DNA of 12,056 bases from JAJYQH01 sp036261615 (GTDB taxonomy: Bacteria; Actinomycetota; Actinomycetes; Propionibacteriales; Propionibacteriaceae), in the NCBI GenBank assembly GCA_036261615.1, contig DATAKK010000064.1, positions 1-12,056 of the forward strand. The letters are read 5' to 3'. The first letter of the stretch is position 1, and each line of letters starts with the position of its first letter. This document shows positions 1 through 6,073 of this stretch, piece after piece. Under the pieces are notes generated by a model, which did not search any database, was not told where the DNA came from, and worked only from the letters and a program-made list of their open reading frames with translations. A program made the translations under genes and the position numbers.

Positions 1-223
1 AGAACCAGTCGTTTGCCGTGGCCGGACGGAACAGGCTCCTCCACCCGCTCCACCCGAAGCGGGCCAACTCGGCCACGATGAAACTCGCCAGGATGACGAG
101 ACTGTCGGTGGCCCTCATGCGCGAGACGAGGGTATGCAGATGCACGCGTGAGCGGAGCTCACGCGGGCGTCCCCAAGCCTTCTCTCCCACGCCAAGGGCA
201 TGTTGCCCTGGTGCGGCGACCAT
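1..223 (-). CDS. N-terminus of a membrane protein, possibly a polyprenyl glycosylphosphotransferase (partial, runs off left edge)
   Basis: An uninterrupted minus-strand frame starts at ATG 223-221 and remains open for 74 codons to the window edge. A G-rich Shine-Dalgarno (GGGGG, 233-229) sits 5 nt before this ATG, which is why I prefer it to the in-frame GTG at 190, GTG at 145 or ATG at 118. The visible protein has a basic, soluble first ~36 residues, then a hydrophobic segment (residues 41-54, SLVILASFIVAELA) ending in ARFG. A first transmembrane helix of the form D-x-L-x(n)-A-x-x-x-A-x-x-x-RFG is typical of sugar transferases that load the first sugar of exopolysaccharides onto a lipid carrier; this assignment is inference from a short piece, and any polytopic membrane protein is possible. 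The complex leader and palindromes upstream suggest tight regulation. Coding status is fairly likely, function uncertain. Confidence 0.5.
   Translation of the reverse strand, partial: MVAAPGQHALGVGEKAWGRPRELRSRVHLHTLVSRMRATDSLVILASFIVAELARFGWSGWRSLFRPATANDWF
145..165. repeat. Perfect 9-bp inverted repeat with 3-nt loop
   Basis: CGCGTGAGC (145-153) is the exact reverse complement of GCTCACGCG (157-165), separated by GGA. It lies inside the early codons of the left-edge minus-strand gene, immediately upstream of that frame's alternative GTG at 145. There is no T-tract on either side, so it is not an obvious terminator. It may be an mRNA hairpin affecting early translation or a protein binding site. 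Confidence 0.5.
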
Positions 224-225
224 CT

Positions 226-285
226 TTTCCCCCGATTGTGGCGGGGAAATAGCCGGCGTGACACCGCCCCCGATGGCTTTCCCCC
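226..285 (-). promoter_or_regulatory. Leader with mutually exclusive SD-sequestering hairpins (possible translational switch)
   Basis: Read on the minus strand, three segments compete. The ribosome binding region GGGGAAA (232-226), just before ATG 223, pairs perfectly over 7 bp with TTTCCCC (249-243), hiding the SD. The same TTTCCCC, extended as GGCTATTTCCCC (254-243), pairs instead with the upstream GGGGAAAGCC (284-275) over 10 bp with a two-base bulge, which would free the SD. This is an SD, anti-SD, anti-anti-SD layout as in translational riboswitches or attenuators. I recognise no known aptamer in the sequence upstream, so the signal is unknown. A 6-bp pairing between 188-193 and 255-260 could close the SD-sequestering form. 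Confidence 0.45.
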
Positions 286-391
286 GCTACTCGGATGCTA
301 GGCCAATTAGGAGGGGATGAGAAGCGTTTTTGCGAGTCCGGCGGTCGAATCGGGAGCCGCTCCGACGCGGGATCGCCAGGGCGTCATTCGA

Positions 392-421
392 GCAGCGGCT
401 GAGGGAAACGCCTTCCGCTGC
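392..421. repeat. Hairpin in the upstream leader (7-bp stem, 16-nt loop)
   Basis: GCAGCGG (392-398) pairs with CCGCTGC (415-421). Within the loop GGAA and TTCC could also pair in an alternative fold. If transcription of the left-edge gene starts near 446, this would be the first strong stem of the roughly 220-nt leader, upstream of the SD switch. Confidence 0.35.
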
Positions 422-452
422 CGTCAATTTCAGCCTCACAACGGGTTATTCG

Positions 453-458
453 ATTATC
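453..458 (-). promoter_or_regulatory. Candidate -10 box for the left-edge minus-strand gene
   Basis: On the minus strand GATAAT (458-453) is a one-mismatch match to TATAAT in a locally A+T-rich stretch. I see no convincing -35 at 16-18 nt; TTAAGA lies only 14 nt upstream. If used, the transcript would begin near 446 and carry a leader of about 220 nt. Confidence 0.25.
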
Positions 459-508
459 TCCTAGGATGATCGTCTTAACTCCCTTTCCCGGTCCGCCAAA
501 AACTCCAC

Positions 509-523
509 AAAGATTGAATCTTT
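509..523. promoter_or_regulatory. 15-bp palindrome, candidate operator
   Basis: AAAGATT-G-AATCTTT is a perfect 7+1+7 palindrome in the A+T-rich intergenic stretch. It sits about 50 bp upstream of the candidate minus-strand -10 box, a normal place for an activator or repressor site. The odd central base and A/T-rich arms fit a dimeric helix-turn-helix protein; no specific regulator can be named. Confidence 0.4.
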
Positions 524-537
524 TCCACGAGCGTGAT

Positions 538-561
538 TTGACACCAAGCATGCGGTGTCAA
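538..561. promoter_or_regulatory. 8-bp inverted repeat TTGACACC-N8-GGTGTCAA, candidate operator
   Basis: TTGACACC (538-545) and GGTGTCAA (554-561) are perfect inverted copies around AAGCATGC, itself containing the palindrome GCATGC. Because of the symmetry, each strand presents a -35-like TTGACA, but neither has a good -10 at 17 nt. A dyadic regulator site is the simplest reading. No gene follows on the plus strand before 942. Confidence 0.4.
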
Positions 562-565
562 TCGA

Positions 566-587
566 TCGGGGTGAGGGTCGGGGTGAG
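566..587. repeat. Tandem 10-bp direct repeat
   Basis: TCGGGGTGAG occurs at 566-575 and again at 578-587 with a 12-bp period. It lies in the gene-free stretch between the palindromes and tRNA-Leu. Stretch 588-666 shows no gene or clear signal. Confidence 0.35.
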
Positions 588-666
588 CGCCGGCCTCCGG
601 GTGACTCGCCTTGTGGCGCGGTCCTGAGGTTCGACCGGAGGCTTGGGGGTCGCGACGCGGGGATGC

Positions 667-690
667 GGCGCCACGTGCATGGGCGCCACG
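667..690 (-). repeat. Direct repeat GGCGCCACG x2, possible hairpin just downstream of tRNA-Leu
   Basis: GGCGCCACG occurs at 667-675 and 682-690 (15-bp period). As GGCGCC is self-complementary, the two copies can pair to give a 6-bp GC stem with a 9-nt loop, starting 9 nt after the tRNA 3' end. This could help terminate or process the tRNA transcript; there is no U-tract. Confidence 0.3.
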
Positions 691-695
691 AAGGG

Positions 696-778
696 TGCCC
701 GGGAGGGGAGTCGAACCCCTACAGCCTCGCGGCCAGACGGGTTTGAGCCGTCCGCGTATACCATTCCGCCACCCGGGC
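696..778 (-). tRNA. tRNA-Leu (anticodon CAA)
   Basis: The minus strand folds as an 83-nt type II tRNA. The acceptor stem is GCCCGGG/CCCGGGC with discriminator A at 696. The D stem is GCG/CGC, the anticodon stem GACGG/CCGTC with loop CTCAAAC giving anticodon CAA, which reads UUG. A 15-nt long variable arm contains a GGCC/GGCT stem, and the T arm is AGGGG-TTCGACT-CCCCT. The long variable arm and A73 are leucine identity features. CCA is not encoded (the gene is followed by CCC), so the tail is added enzymatically. Confidence 0.95.
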
Positions 779-791
779 CGGGCGCCGCACC

Positions 792-797
792 ATCATG
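792..797 (-). promoter_or_regulatory. Candidate -10 box for tRNA-Leu
   Basis: On the minus strand CATGAT (797-792) lies 13 nt before the first tRNA base, so transcription would start only a few bases upstream of the mature 5' end. No -35 is recognisable. The remaining sequence to 868 shows nothing else I can support. Confidence 0.25.
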
Positions 798-868
798 CCA
801 CAGCGGGGTACGCCCGGCGCGGACGCAGAGGGCCGCCGCCGGGCGGTAGCCTGTCCCCGGGCGCACAC

Positions 869-897
869 TGTGACCGTTCGCCCGCCCGGACTACGCT
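869..897 (+). promoter_or_regulatory. Promoter for pdtaR
   Basis: TGTGAC (869-874), a 17-nt spacer, and TACGCT (892-897) fit the actinobacterial housekeeping sigma pattern TTGACN-N17-TANNNT. Transcription would start near 904, giving a leader of about 38 nt that contains AAGGGGA before the ATG at 942. Confidence 0.45.
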
Positions 898-941
898 GAG
901 TCCACACACTGACGTGCACCGACAAGGGGAAACGTACGAAG

Positions 942-1589
942 ATGAGCACCGCCGAAGCACCAGATCGCAGCCGCGCGGCCACCACTCCGAAGCCTCGCGT
1001 TCTCGTTGCCGAGGATGAAGCGCTGATCCGGATGGACCTCGTCGAGTTGTTGACCGACGAGGGCTACGACGTGGTCGGCCAGGCGGCCGACGGCGAGCAG
1101 GCGTTGGCGATGGCCCGCGAGCTCGAGCCCGACCTTGTCGTCATGGACGTCAAGATGCCGAAGATGGACGGCATCACCGCCGCCGAGCACATCGCCGAGG
1201 AGCGCATCGCGCCGGTGGTGATGCTCACCGCGTTCAGCCAGCGCGACCTCGTCGAGCGCGCCCGCCAGGCGGGCGCGATGGCCTACGTGGTCAAGCCGTT
1301 CGACGCGTCCGACGTGGTGCCCGCGATCGAGATCGCGCTCGCGCGCTTCGACGAGATCCGCGCCGTCGAGGACGAGGTCGCCGACCTCCAGGAGCGCCTC
1401 GACTCGCGCCGCGTCGTCGAGCAGGCCAAGGGACTGCTCATGGAGGGTCTCGGGTTGAGCGAGCCCGAGGCGTTCCGGTTCATCCAGAAGACCGCGATGG
1501 ACCTCCGCAAGTCGATGCGCGAGGTGGCGCAGGGGGTCATCGACCAGGTGAACGACCAGAAGAGCGGCGCCAAGAAGAAGACCACGTGA
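942..1589 (+). CDS. pdtaR: ANTAR-domain response regulator PdtaR (RNA-binding antiterminator)
   Basis: A 215-residue cytoplasmic two-component output protein. Residues 19-130 form a receiver domain: acidic pocket E24-D25, phospho-acceptor D69 in VVMDVKMPKMDG, T96 in MLTAFS and K118 in YVVKPF. A helical, coiled-coil-like linker follows (VEDEVADLQERLDSRR), then the ANTAR three-helix domain (about 138-198) with the signature VVEQAKGLLMEGLGLSEPEA. In this family, phosphorylation by the partner kinase PdtaS releases the ANTAR domain to bind paired hexaloop RNA hairpins and prevent termination. The C-terminal tail is Lys-rich. AAGGGGA about 11 nt upstream is the likely ribosome site. The last bases overlap the next gene. 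No kinase gene is adjacent, as usual for this orphan pair. Identification is firm; RNA targets cannot be read from here. Confidence 0.95.
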   Translation: MSTAEAPDRSRAATTPKPRVLVAEDEALIRMDLVELLTDEGYDVVGQAADGEQALAMARELEPDLVVMDVKMPKMDGITAAEHIAEERIAPVVMLTAFSQRDLVERARQAGAMAYVVKPFDASDVVPAIEIALARFDEIRAVEDEVADLQERLDSRRVVEQAKGLLMEGLGLSEPEAFRFIQKTAMDLRKSMREVAQGVIDQVNDQKSGAKKKTT

Positions 1590-2002
1590 CCCCCGGGCTC
1601 CCCGACTGGCTCGCCGAACTCCCGTCACCGCTCGACGACCGGATGGGCCTCGAACTGCTCGAGCTGACCCCCGAGCGGGTCGTCGGCCGGATGCCGGTCT
1701 CCGGCAACACCCAGCCTGCCGGTCTCTGGCACGGCGGGGCGTCGGGAGTGCTGGTCGAGTCGCTGGCCTCGATGGGATCGTGGGCCTACGGGCGCCCCGA
1801 CCGGCTGCCGGTGGGGGTCGACCTCAACGTCACCCACCACCGGGCCGTTCGCGAGGGCTGGGTCACCGGCGTGGCCACCCCCATCCACCTCGGCCGCACC
1901 TCCACCTGCTACGAGGTGGTTCTCACCGACGACGCCGGACGCCGGGTCGCCACCGGTCGGCTCACCTGCCGGCTGCTTCCCTCGGGGTCCGTGGGGGAGT
2001 GA
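1586..2002 (+). CDS. Hotdog-fold acyl-CoA thioesterase (PaaI / 4HBT-II type)
   Basis: A 138-residue single-domain protein starting at GTG 1586, whose TGA-overlapping start (GTGA) couples it to pdtaR translation. It carries the hotdog signature: N41 in the lead strand, then W48-H49-G50-G51 at the start of the central helix and E58 in VLVESLASMGS, the general-base position of the Arthrobacter-type 4-hydroxybenzoyl-CoA thioesterases. DLNVTHHRAVREG and the GRTSTCYEV strand complete the fold. Such enzymes hydrolyse acyl- or aroyl-CoA thioesters in the cytoplasm, as tetramers. Substrate cannot be inferred; a phenylacetate pathway role is not supported because no paa genes are nearby. A homologue between pdtaR and polA is, as far as I recall, common in actinobacteria. 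Confidence 0.85.
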   Translation: MTPGLPDWLAELPSPLDDRMGLELLELTPERVVGRMPVSGNTQPAGLWHGGASGVLVESLASMGSWAYGRPDRLPVGVDLNVTHHRAVREGWVTGVATPIHLGRTSTCYEVVLTDDAGRRVATGRLTCRLLPSGSVGE

Positions 2003-2040
2003 CCCGAGACCCCTGAGCCGCAGCCGGCGGAGGCCGGGAA

Positions 2041-2063
2041 CTGTCGGCCCGGTTGGCTAGAGT
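2041..2063 (+). promoter_or_regulatory. polA promoter, RecA-NDp (PafBC)-like and leaderless
   Basis: TAGAGT (2058-2063) is a TANNNT -10 box ending 6 nt before the GTG start, so the transcript should begin at or next to the start codon. Exactly 8 nt upstream of it is CTGTCGGCC (2041-2049), matching the core TGTCRG of the mycobacterial DNA-damage element TTGTCRGTG-N8-TANNNT but not its outer bases. No ribosome site is visible before the GTG, in keeping with a leaderless message. Confidence 0.45.
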
Positions 2064-2069
2064 CATGGC

Positions 2070-4799
2070 GTGACTCCACCCGCCGCGCCCTCGGCCAGCC
2101 CCGACTCGCCCGAACGACCCAGGCTGCTGCTGATCGACGGTCACTCGATCGCCTACCGCGCCTTCTTCGCCCTCCCTGTCGAGAACTTCTCCACCTCCAC
2201 CGGGCAGCACACGAACGCGGTGTACGGGTTCACCTCGATGCTCATCAACGTGCTGCGCGACGAGCGGCCCACGCACCTGTGCGTCGCGTTCGACGTCAGC
2301 AGGCAGACCTTCCGCACCGAGGTCTACAGCGAGTACAAGGCCAACCGGTCGGCGTCCCCCGACGAGTTCAAGGGGCAGGTGGCCCTGGTCAAGGACGTCC
2401 TCGACGCCCTCAACGTCGTCCACTGCGAGGTCGACGGCTACGAGGCCGACGACATCATCGCCACGCTCAGCACGCGCGCGTCCGAGGCCGGCTTCGAAGT
2501 GCTCATCTGCACGGGCGACCGCGACGCCCTCCAGCTCGTGAACGACGACGTCACAGTGCTCTATCCCCGCAAGGGCGTCTCCGACCTGGCGCGCATGACA
2601 CCCGCCGCGGTCGAGGAGAAGTACTTCGTCACCCCCCGCCGCTACCCCGAGCTGGCGGCACTGGTCGGCGAGACCAGCGACAACCTGCCCGGCATCCCCG
2701 GGGTGGGCCCGAAGACGGCGGCCAAGTGGCTCGCCGCGTACGACGGGCTCGAGAACCTCGTCCGGCGCAGTGCCGAGGTGCCTGGGAAGGCGGGAGGCTC
2801 GTTCCGCGAGCATCTCGCCGACGTGCTCCGCAACCGCGAGGTCAACGCGCTGGTCCGCACCCTCGAACTCCCGGTGGCCCTCACCGACCTCGAACGCCAG
2901 CCCTGGAACCGGGAGGCCGTGCACGAGCTGTTCGACGCGCTCGAGTTCCGGGTGCTGCGCGAGCGGCTGCTCGAGACCCTGCCGCAGGAGGAGGAGAGCA
3001 CCCAGGGCGGATTCGAGCTGGCCGGCGACGTGCTCGAGCCCGGACGGGTGCGGGCGTGGCTCGACGAGCACGGCCACGGCCGGCTCACCGGGCTCGACTT
3101 CATGGGGCACTGGGGGTCCGGCTCCGGCGACATCGCGGCGCTCAGCCTCGCCACCGCCGACGGCGCCGCCGCCCACCTGGTCACCCACGAGGTGAGCCCC
3201 GACGACGACGCCGCACTGGCCGAGTGGCTCGCCGACGCCGGGGTGCCGAAGGCGCTGCACGAGGCCAAGGGGCCCACCCTCGCCGCCTGGGCCCGCGGGT
3301 GGGAGATCAACGGCGTCACGTGCGACACACTGCTGGCCGCCTACCTCCTACGTCCCGACCAGCGCACCTTCGACCTCGCCGACCTCGCGGTGCGGCACCT
3401 CAAGCGCGAGCTGCGTGTCGAGGGGGGCGCCGGCGAGGAGGCCGGAGACCAGCTGGCGCTCGACTTCGGCGACGACCGGCCCGACGAGGCGGCCGCGCAG
3501 GCCTCGATGGTGCGGGCGCGCGCGGTCATCGACCTCGCCGACGCCCTCATGGCCGACCTCGAGGCCCAGGGGGGTCATCACCTCATGGCCGAGGTCGAGT
3601 TGCCCCTCCTCGGCACCCTCGCCCGCATGGAGCGGGCCGGCATCGCGGTCGACGCCGAGCGGCTCGACGGGCTGCGCGCCGACTTCGACGCGGCGGTGGT
3701 CACCGCCGAGCAGAGCGCCTACCACGTGCTCGGACGCCAGATCAACCTCGGCTCCCCGAAGCAGCTGCAACAGGTGCTGTTCGACGAGTTCCAGATGCCG
3801 AAGACCCGGCGCACCAAGTCCGGCTACACCACCGACGCCGAGGCGCTCGAGGGCCTGTACGCCAAGACCGAGCACCCGTTCCTGCAGCATTTGCTGGCGC
3901 ACCGCGACGCCATCCGGCTGCGGCAGACCGTCGACGGGCTGATCAAGAGCATCGCCGACGACGGCCGCATCCACACCACCTACGTGCAGACGGTCGCGGC
4001 CACGGGGCGGCTGTCGAGCACCGATCCCAACCTGCAGAACATCCCGATCCGCACCGACGCCGGCCGCCGCATCCGCGAGGCGTTCGTCGTCGGCCCCGGC
4101 TACGAGACCCTGCTCACCGCCGACTACTCGCAGATCGAGATGCGGGTGATGGCCCACCTGTCCCAGGACTCCCTGGTGATCGAGGCCCTCCGCTCGGGGG
4201 CCGACTTCCACACCACCACCGCCGCCAGGGTGTTCGGCGTCCAGCCCGACGAGATCACCCACGCGCAGCGGGCCAAGGTCAAGCAGATGAACTTCGGGCT
4301 CGCCTACGGCCTGTCGGCGTTCGGGCTGTCGAACCAGCTCGGCATCCCGGTGAGCGAGGCCCGGGGTCTCATGGACGACTACTTCGAGCGCTTCGGCGGC
4401 ATTCGCGACTACCTCAACTCGGTCGTCGCGGTGGCGCGGAAGACGGGCTACACCGAGACCATCCTCGGACGCCGGCGCTACCTTCCCGACCTCAACTCGC
4501 CCAACCGGCAGCGCCGCGAGATGGCCGAGCGGATGGCGCTCAACGCGCCGATCCAGGGATCGGCTGCCGACATCATCAAGGTCGCGATGCTCGACGTCGA
4601 GGCCGGGCTGCGGGCCGAGGGCCTGCGCTCGCGGATGCTGCTGCAGGTGCACGACGAGCTGGTGCTCGAGATCGCCGAGGGCGAGACCGACCGGGTGGTC
4701 GCGCTGGTGCGCGAACGCATGGGTCACGCGGTCGAGCTGTCGGTGCCGCTCGACGTCTCGGTCGGCCTCGGCCGGTCGTGGCACGACGCCGCGCACTGA
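2070..4799 (+). CDS. polA: DNA polymerase I
   Basis: A 909-residue repair and Okazaki-fragment polymerase. Residues ~17-310 are the 5'-3' exonuclease/flap nuclease: LLLIDGHSIAYRAFF (D23), the acidic cluster EADDII, CTGDRDALQL, and the helix-hairpin-helix GIPGVGPKTAAKWL. Residues ~320-520 are the 3'-5' exonuclease fold, but catalytic residues are lost: the DxE motif reads D343-F-M345 and the later Asp positions appear replaced, so proofreading is absent, as in other actinobacterial Pol I. Residues ~530-909 are the polymerase: motif A with D685 in TADYSQIEMR, motif B with R734, K738 and F742 in RAKVKQMNFGLAYG, and motif C QVHDELV with D862/E863. Numbering runs 20 below E. coli, which has 928 residues. 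Start is GTG; an ATG at 2065 is out of frame and stops after two codons. Confidence 0.97.
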   Translation: MTPPAAPSASPDSPERPRLLLIDGHSIAYRAFFALPVENFSTSTGQHTNAVYGFTSMLINVLRDERPTHLCVAFDVSRQTFRTEVYSEYKANRSASPDEFKGQVALVKDVLDALNVVHCEVDGYEADDIIATLSTRASEAGFEVLICTGDRDALQLVNDDVTVLYPRKGVSDLARMTPAAVEEKYFVTPRRYPELAALVGETSDNLPGIPGVGPKTAAKWLAAYDGLENLVRRSAEVPGKAGGSFREHLADVLRNREVNALVRTLELPVALTDLERQPWNREAVHELFDALEFRVLRERLLETLPQEEESTQGGFELAGDVLEPGRVRAWLDEHGHGRLTGLDFMGHWGSGSGDIAALSLATADGAAAHLVTHEVSPDDDAALAEWLADAGVPKALHEAKGPTLAAWARGWEINGVTCDTLLAAYLLRPDQRTFDLADLAVRHLKRELRVEGGAGEEAGDQLALDFGDDRPDEAAAQASMVRARAVIDLADALMADLEAQGGHHLMAEVELPLLGTLARMERAGIAVDAERLDGLRADFDAAVVTAEQSAYHVLGRQINLGSPKQLQQVLFDEFQMPKTRRTKSGYTTDAEALEGLYAKTEHPFLQHLLAHRDAIRLRQTVDGLIKSIADDGRIHTTYVQTVAATGRLSSTDPNLQNIPIRTDAGRRIREAFVVGPGYETLLTADYSQIEMRVMAHLSQDSLVIEALRSGADFHTTTAARVFGVQPDEITHAQRAKVKQMNFGLAYGLSAFGLSNQLGIPVSEARGLMDDYFERFGGIRDYLNSVVAVARKTGYTETILGRRRYLPDLNSPNRQRREMAERMALNAPIQGSAADIIKVAMLDVEAGLRAEGLRSRMLLQVHDELVLEIAEGETDRVVALVRERMGHAVELSVPLDVSVGLGRSWHDAAH

Positions 4800-4854
4800 C
4801 GGCGTCCGGGAGGTCCCGCCGAATCGTTCCTGCCCGCCCGCGGGCCGTCGGGGA

Positions 4855-4890
4855 TCACTACGGTGAGTCGTAGTGACACTCCTACGGTGA
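4855..4890 (+). promoter_or_regulatory. Inverted and direct repeats upstream of the AlaDH-family gene (candidate operator/promoter)
   Basis: TCACTACG (4855-4862) and CGTAGTGA (4869-4876) form a perfect 8-bp inverted repeat with a 6-bp spacer. CTACGGTGA occurs twice (4858-4866 and 4882-4890), 24 bp apart. Each direct repeat contains TACGGT, a possible TANNNT -10 box; the second ends 14 nt before the GTG. This arrangement suggests a dedicated repressor or activator site overlapping the promoter. The rest of the gap after polA has only a weak GC hairpin. Confidence 0.4.
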
Positions 4891-4902
4891 AGTGGGGGAG
4901 AC

Positions 4903-6051
4903 GTGGACCAGCTCAGCCTCGGCGTGATGGGCCGCTCGCGGAAGGAGAACGAGCGGCGGCTGCCGCTGCATCCCGCGCACTTGGCGCGCATCCCCGAGCA
5001 CCTGCGCGGAAGCATCTTCCTCGAACACGGCTACGGGCAGCAGTTCGGCATCACCGACGACGAGCTCGCGGGGCAGGTGGCGGGCTTCCGCAGCCATGAG
5101 GAGCTCGTCGCCGAGTGCGACATCATCCTGCACCCCAAGCCCCTGCTCAGGGACCTCGCGGAGATGCGCCCCGGACAGGTGCTGTGGGGCTGGCCCCACT
5201 GCGTCCAGGACGAGGAGCTGACCCAGCTCGCCATCGACAACCTGCTCACGCTCATCGCCTTCGAGGCGATGAACCACTGGAACCGGGACGGCTCCTTCAG
5301 CCTGCACGTGTTCCACAAGAACAACGAACTCGCCGGCTACTGCTCGGTGCTGCACGCCCTGCAGCTGGGCGGTTGCAGCGGGCACTTCGGCCGCCGCCTG
5401 CGAGCGGTCGTCATCGGCTTCGGCGCCACCGCCCGCGGGGCCGTGACCGCCCTCACCGCGATGGGAGTGCTCGACGTCGACGTGCTCACCCACCGGCAGA
5501 CCGCCGCGGTGGCCAACCCCATCCACTCCGCGCGCATCGTCCACTTCGGCACCGAGTCCGCCACCGACAAGGTGATCAGCGCGATCACCGACACCGGCCC
5601 CGTGCCGCTCGCGGAATACCTCGCCGCGCACGACATCGTCGTCAACTGCGTCCTTCAGAACACCGACGCGCCGCTCGTCTTCCTGACCGACGACGACCTC
5701 CCGCAGCTGCGGCCCGGCACTCTGATCGTCGACGTGTCCTGCGACCAGGGCATGGGCTTCTCCTGGGCGCGGCCGACCTCGTTCGACCACCCGACGTTCG
5801 TCGTGGGCGACAAGGTCACGTACTACGCGGTCGACCACAGTCCGTCGTATCTGTGGAACTCCGCGACGTGGGAGATCAGCGAGGCGCTCATCCCGTTCCT
5901 GCCGGTCGTGCTCGCCGGGCCGGACGCCTGGGACGCCAACCCGACGATCCGCAAGGCCATCGAGATCAGGGACGGGGTCATCCAGAACCCCGCGATCCTC
6001 ACCTTCCAGTCCCGCCACCCGATCCACCCGCACTGGCCGCTGGCGACCTAG
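4903..6051 (+). CDS. Alanine dehydrogenase-family enzyme, N5-(carboxyethyl)ornithine synthase-like
   Basis: A 382-residue soluble NAD(P)-dependent dehydrogenase of the AlaDH/transhydrogenase alpha family. The N-terminal substrate domain begins GRSRKENERRLPLHP, with R18/R19 at the pyruvate-binding Arg position; K79 (ILHPKP) and H99 (GWPHC) match the catalytic Lys and His of alanine dehydrogenase. The Rossmann domain starts at RAVVIGFGATARG (172-179), and DVSCDQGMGF holds the conserved late Asp. The HKNNELAGYCSVLHALQL segment is very close, from memory, to actinobacterial proteins annotated as N5-(carboxyethyl)ornithine synthase, which reductively joins pyruvate and ornithine. The reaction here is unproven; alanine or opine chemistry is equally open. 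Start is GTG with GGGGGAG directly upstream. Neighbours give no pathway clue. Confidence 0.8.
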   Translation: MDQLSLGVMGRSRKENERRLPLHPAHLARIPEHLRGSIFLEHGYGQQFGITDDELAGQVAGFRSHEELVAECDIILHPKPLLRDLAEMRPGQVLWGWPHCVQDEELTQLAIDNLLTLIAFEAMNHWNRDGSFSLHVFHKNNELAGYCSVLHALQLGGCSGHFGRRLRAVVIGFGATARGAVTALTAMGVLDVDVLTHRQTAAVANPIHSARIVHFGTESATDKVISAITDTGPVPLAEYLAAHDIVVNCVLQNTDAPLVFLTDDDLPQLRPGTLIVDVSCDQGMGFSWARPTSFDHPTFVVGDKVTYYAVDHSPSYLWNSATWEISEALIPFLPVVLAGPDAWDANPTIRKAIEIRDGVIQNPAILTFQSRHPIHPHWPLAT

Positions 6052-6073
6052 AACACTCTCGGGGCCGGGGGCG

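Noticed and set aside
18..320. 100-codon plus-strand frame in the left region
   Set aside because: Low-complexity Arg/Pro/Ser composition, no ribosome site, and it overlaps the more protein-like minus-strand frame at 1-223.
270..450. Possible cyclic-di-GMP, cyclic-di-AMP or cobalamin riboswitch upstream of the left-edge gene
   Set aside because: A short stretch (GTAGCGGGGG then CCATCGG) faintly recalls a c-di-GMP-I aptamer end, but the conserved core motifs of these three classes are not found on either strand.
627..638. T-arm-like GGTTCGACC near tRNA-Leu, possible tRNA remnant or attachment site
   Set aside because: Only the loop consensus matches; no stems or tRNA 3' end copy surround it.
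2279..5015. Very long alternative frames over polA (plus 2279-4873, minus 3348-5015)
   Set aside because: Arg/Pro/Ala-rich shadow translations without domains; the polA frame carries every Pol I motif.
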